From DATDIC01 sp963764525 (lineage in GTDB: Bacteria; Pseudomonadota; Alphaproteobacteria; Acetobacterales; Acetobacteraceae): DNA of 64,000 nucleotides. The stretch spans positions 62,001 to 126,000 of the forward strand of contig CAVXTC010000002.1 of assembly GCA_963764525.1 (NCBI GenBank), given 5' to 3'. The notes below the pieces were generated by a model. The model had not been told where the DNA came from. It was given only the letters and a program-made list of their open reading frames with translations, and made no database searches. Within the stretch, counting starts at the first letter, position 1; every line of letters starts with the position of its first letter. Made by a program: the position numbers and the translations under genes. Positions 63,922 through 64,000 of this stretch are shown piece after piece.

Positions 63922-64000
63922 GGCGATTGCTGGCGCCGCCTGCCGCCGTGCTGGCCTGCATTGTTGTTCCGGCGCTGCTGCCGACGTTCTGGGTAACGCT
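63918..64000 (+). CDS. ABC-transporter permease, LivM type (5' end only)
   Basis: GTG 63918 overlaps the livH-type stop (GTGA). The 27 readable residues (VRRLLAPPAAVLACIVVPAL to FWVT) form the first membrane helix of a LivM-type permease. It runs off the right edge of the window. Confidence 0.7.
   Translation, partial: MRRLLAPPAAVLACIVVPALLPTFWVT

Overview
This is a high-GC chromosomal window from an alphaproteobacterium, most likely of the Acetobacteraceae or a related Rhodospirillales family. The evidence is the ntrC-ntrY-ntrX arrangement, alphaproteobacterial-type rpsB-tsf, rpmJ and cspA, a urtABCDE-ureDABCEFG operon, glycolate oxidase genes and the general protein character. The placement is inferred from gene content, not from a phylogeny.

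Layout. 1-3.8 kb: the 3' end of ntrC, then ntrY and ntrX, both broken by many single-base indels. 3.8-13 kb: an accessory, lower-GC, IS-rich segment. It holds a STAS/GHKL-ATPase/DUF4325 gene split by a clean IS3-family (IS407-type) insertion, a coupled hydrolase/amidohydrolase pair, a BNR/sialidase-like protein cut at its 5' end, and a nested IS1380/IS256 scar with a chimeric transposase. 12.5-17.5 kb: a small conserved protein, cspA, an alpha/beta hydrolase, an amidase with a coupled 60-residue partner, a toxin-antitoxin remnant, a caspase-like protein lacking both catalytic residues, and rpmJ. 17.5-25.5 kb: glycolate oxidase glcD-glcE-glcF, a TPR protein, a class III CoA-transferase and a ThDP-dependent lyase/decarboxylase. 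25.5-28 kb: a decayed HlyD-type gene and a hypothetical gene split by an IS5-family element. 28-39.5 kb: tsf, rpsB, NIPSNAP, GMC oxidoreductase, arfB, a fuconolactonase-like hydrolase with fucU, a cis-prenyltransferase, small enzymes, an acyl-CoA dehydrogenase, a coiled-coil protein and an esterase.

39.5-50 kb: a complete nitrogen-scavenging unit on the minus strand, a urea ABC transporter (urtABCDE) followed by urease structural and accessory genes (ureDABCEFG). Upstream of urtA is a near-consensus sigma-54 promoter with an adjacent perfect palindrome. This fits control by the nitrogen regulators whose genes open the window.

50-64 kb: an aromatic/CoA-thioester catabolic island. A tightly coupled plus-strand run encodes a cyclase-family hydrolase, Rieske dioxygenase alpha and beta subunits, an acyl-CoA ligase, an SCP2-type thiolase with its DUF35 partner, an SDR and a V4R-domain protein. 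It is followed by a luciferase-like monooxygenase on the other strand. A second plus-strand run then has a fused FAD-monooxygenase/Old-Yellow-Enzyme protein (2-aminobenzoyl-CoA monooxygenase/reductase type), an enoyl-CoA hydratase, RidA and a LIV-type ABC importer that runs off the window. Together these look like import, CoA activation, dearomatisation and beta-oxidation-like breakdown of an amino-substituted aromatic acid.

Indels are not evenly spread: they concentrate at 0.7-3.6 kb and 43.3-45.5 kb, with isolated ones in glcE, glcF, the monooxygenase fusion and ridA. Because they hit conserved housekeeping and pathway genes, consensus error is a serious explanation, and genes marked as broken may be intact in the organism.
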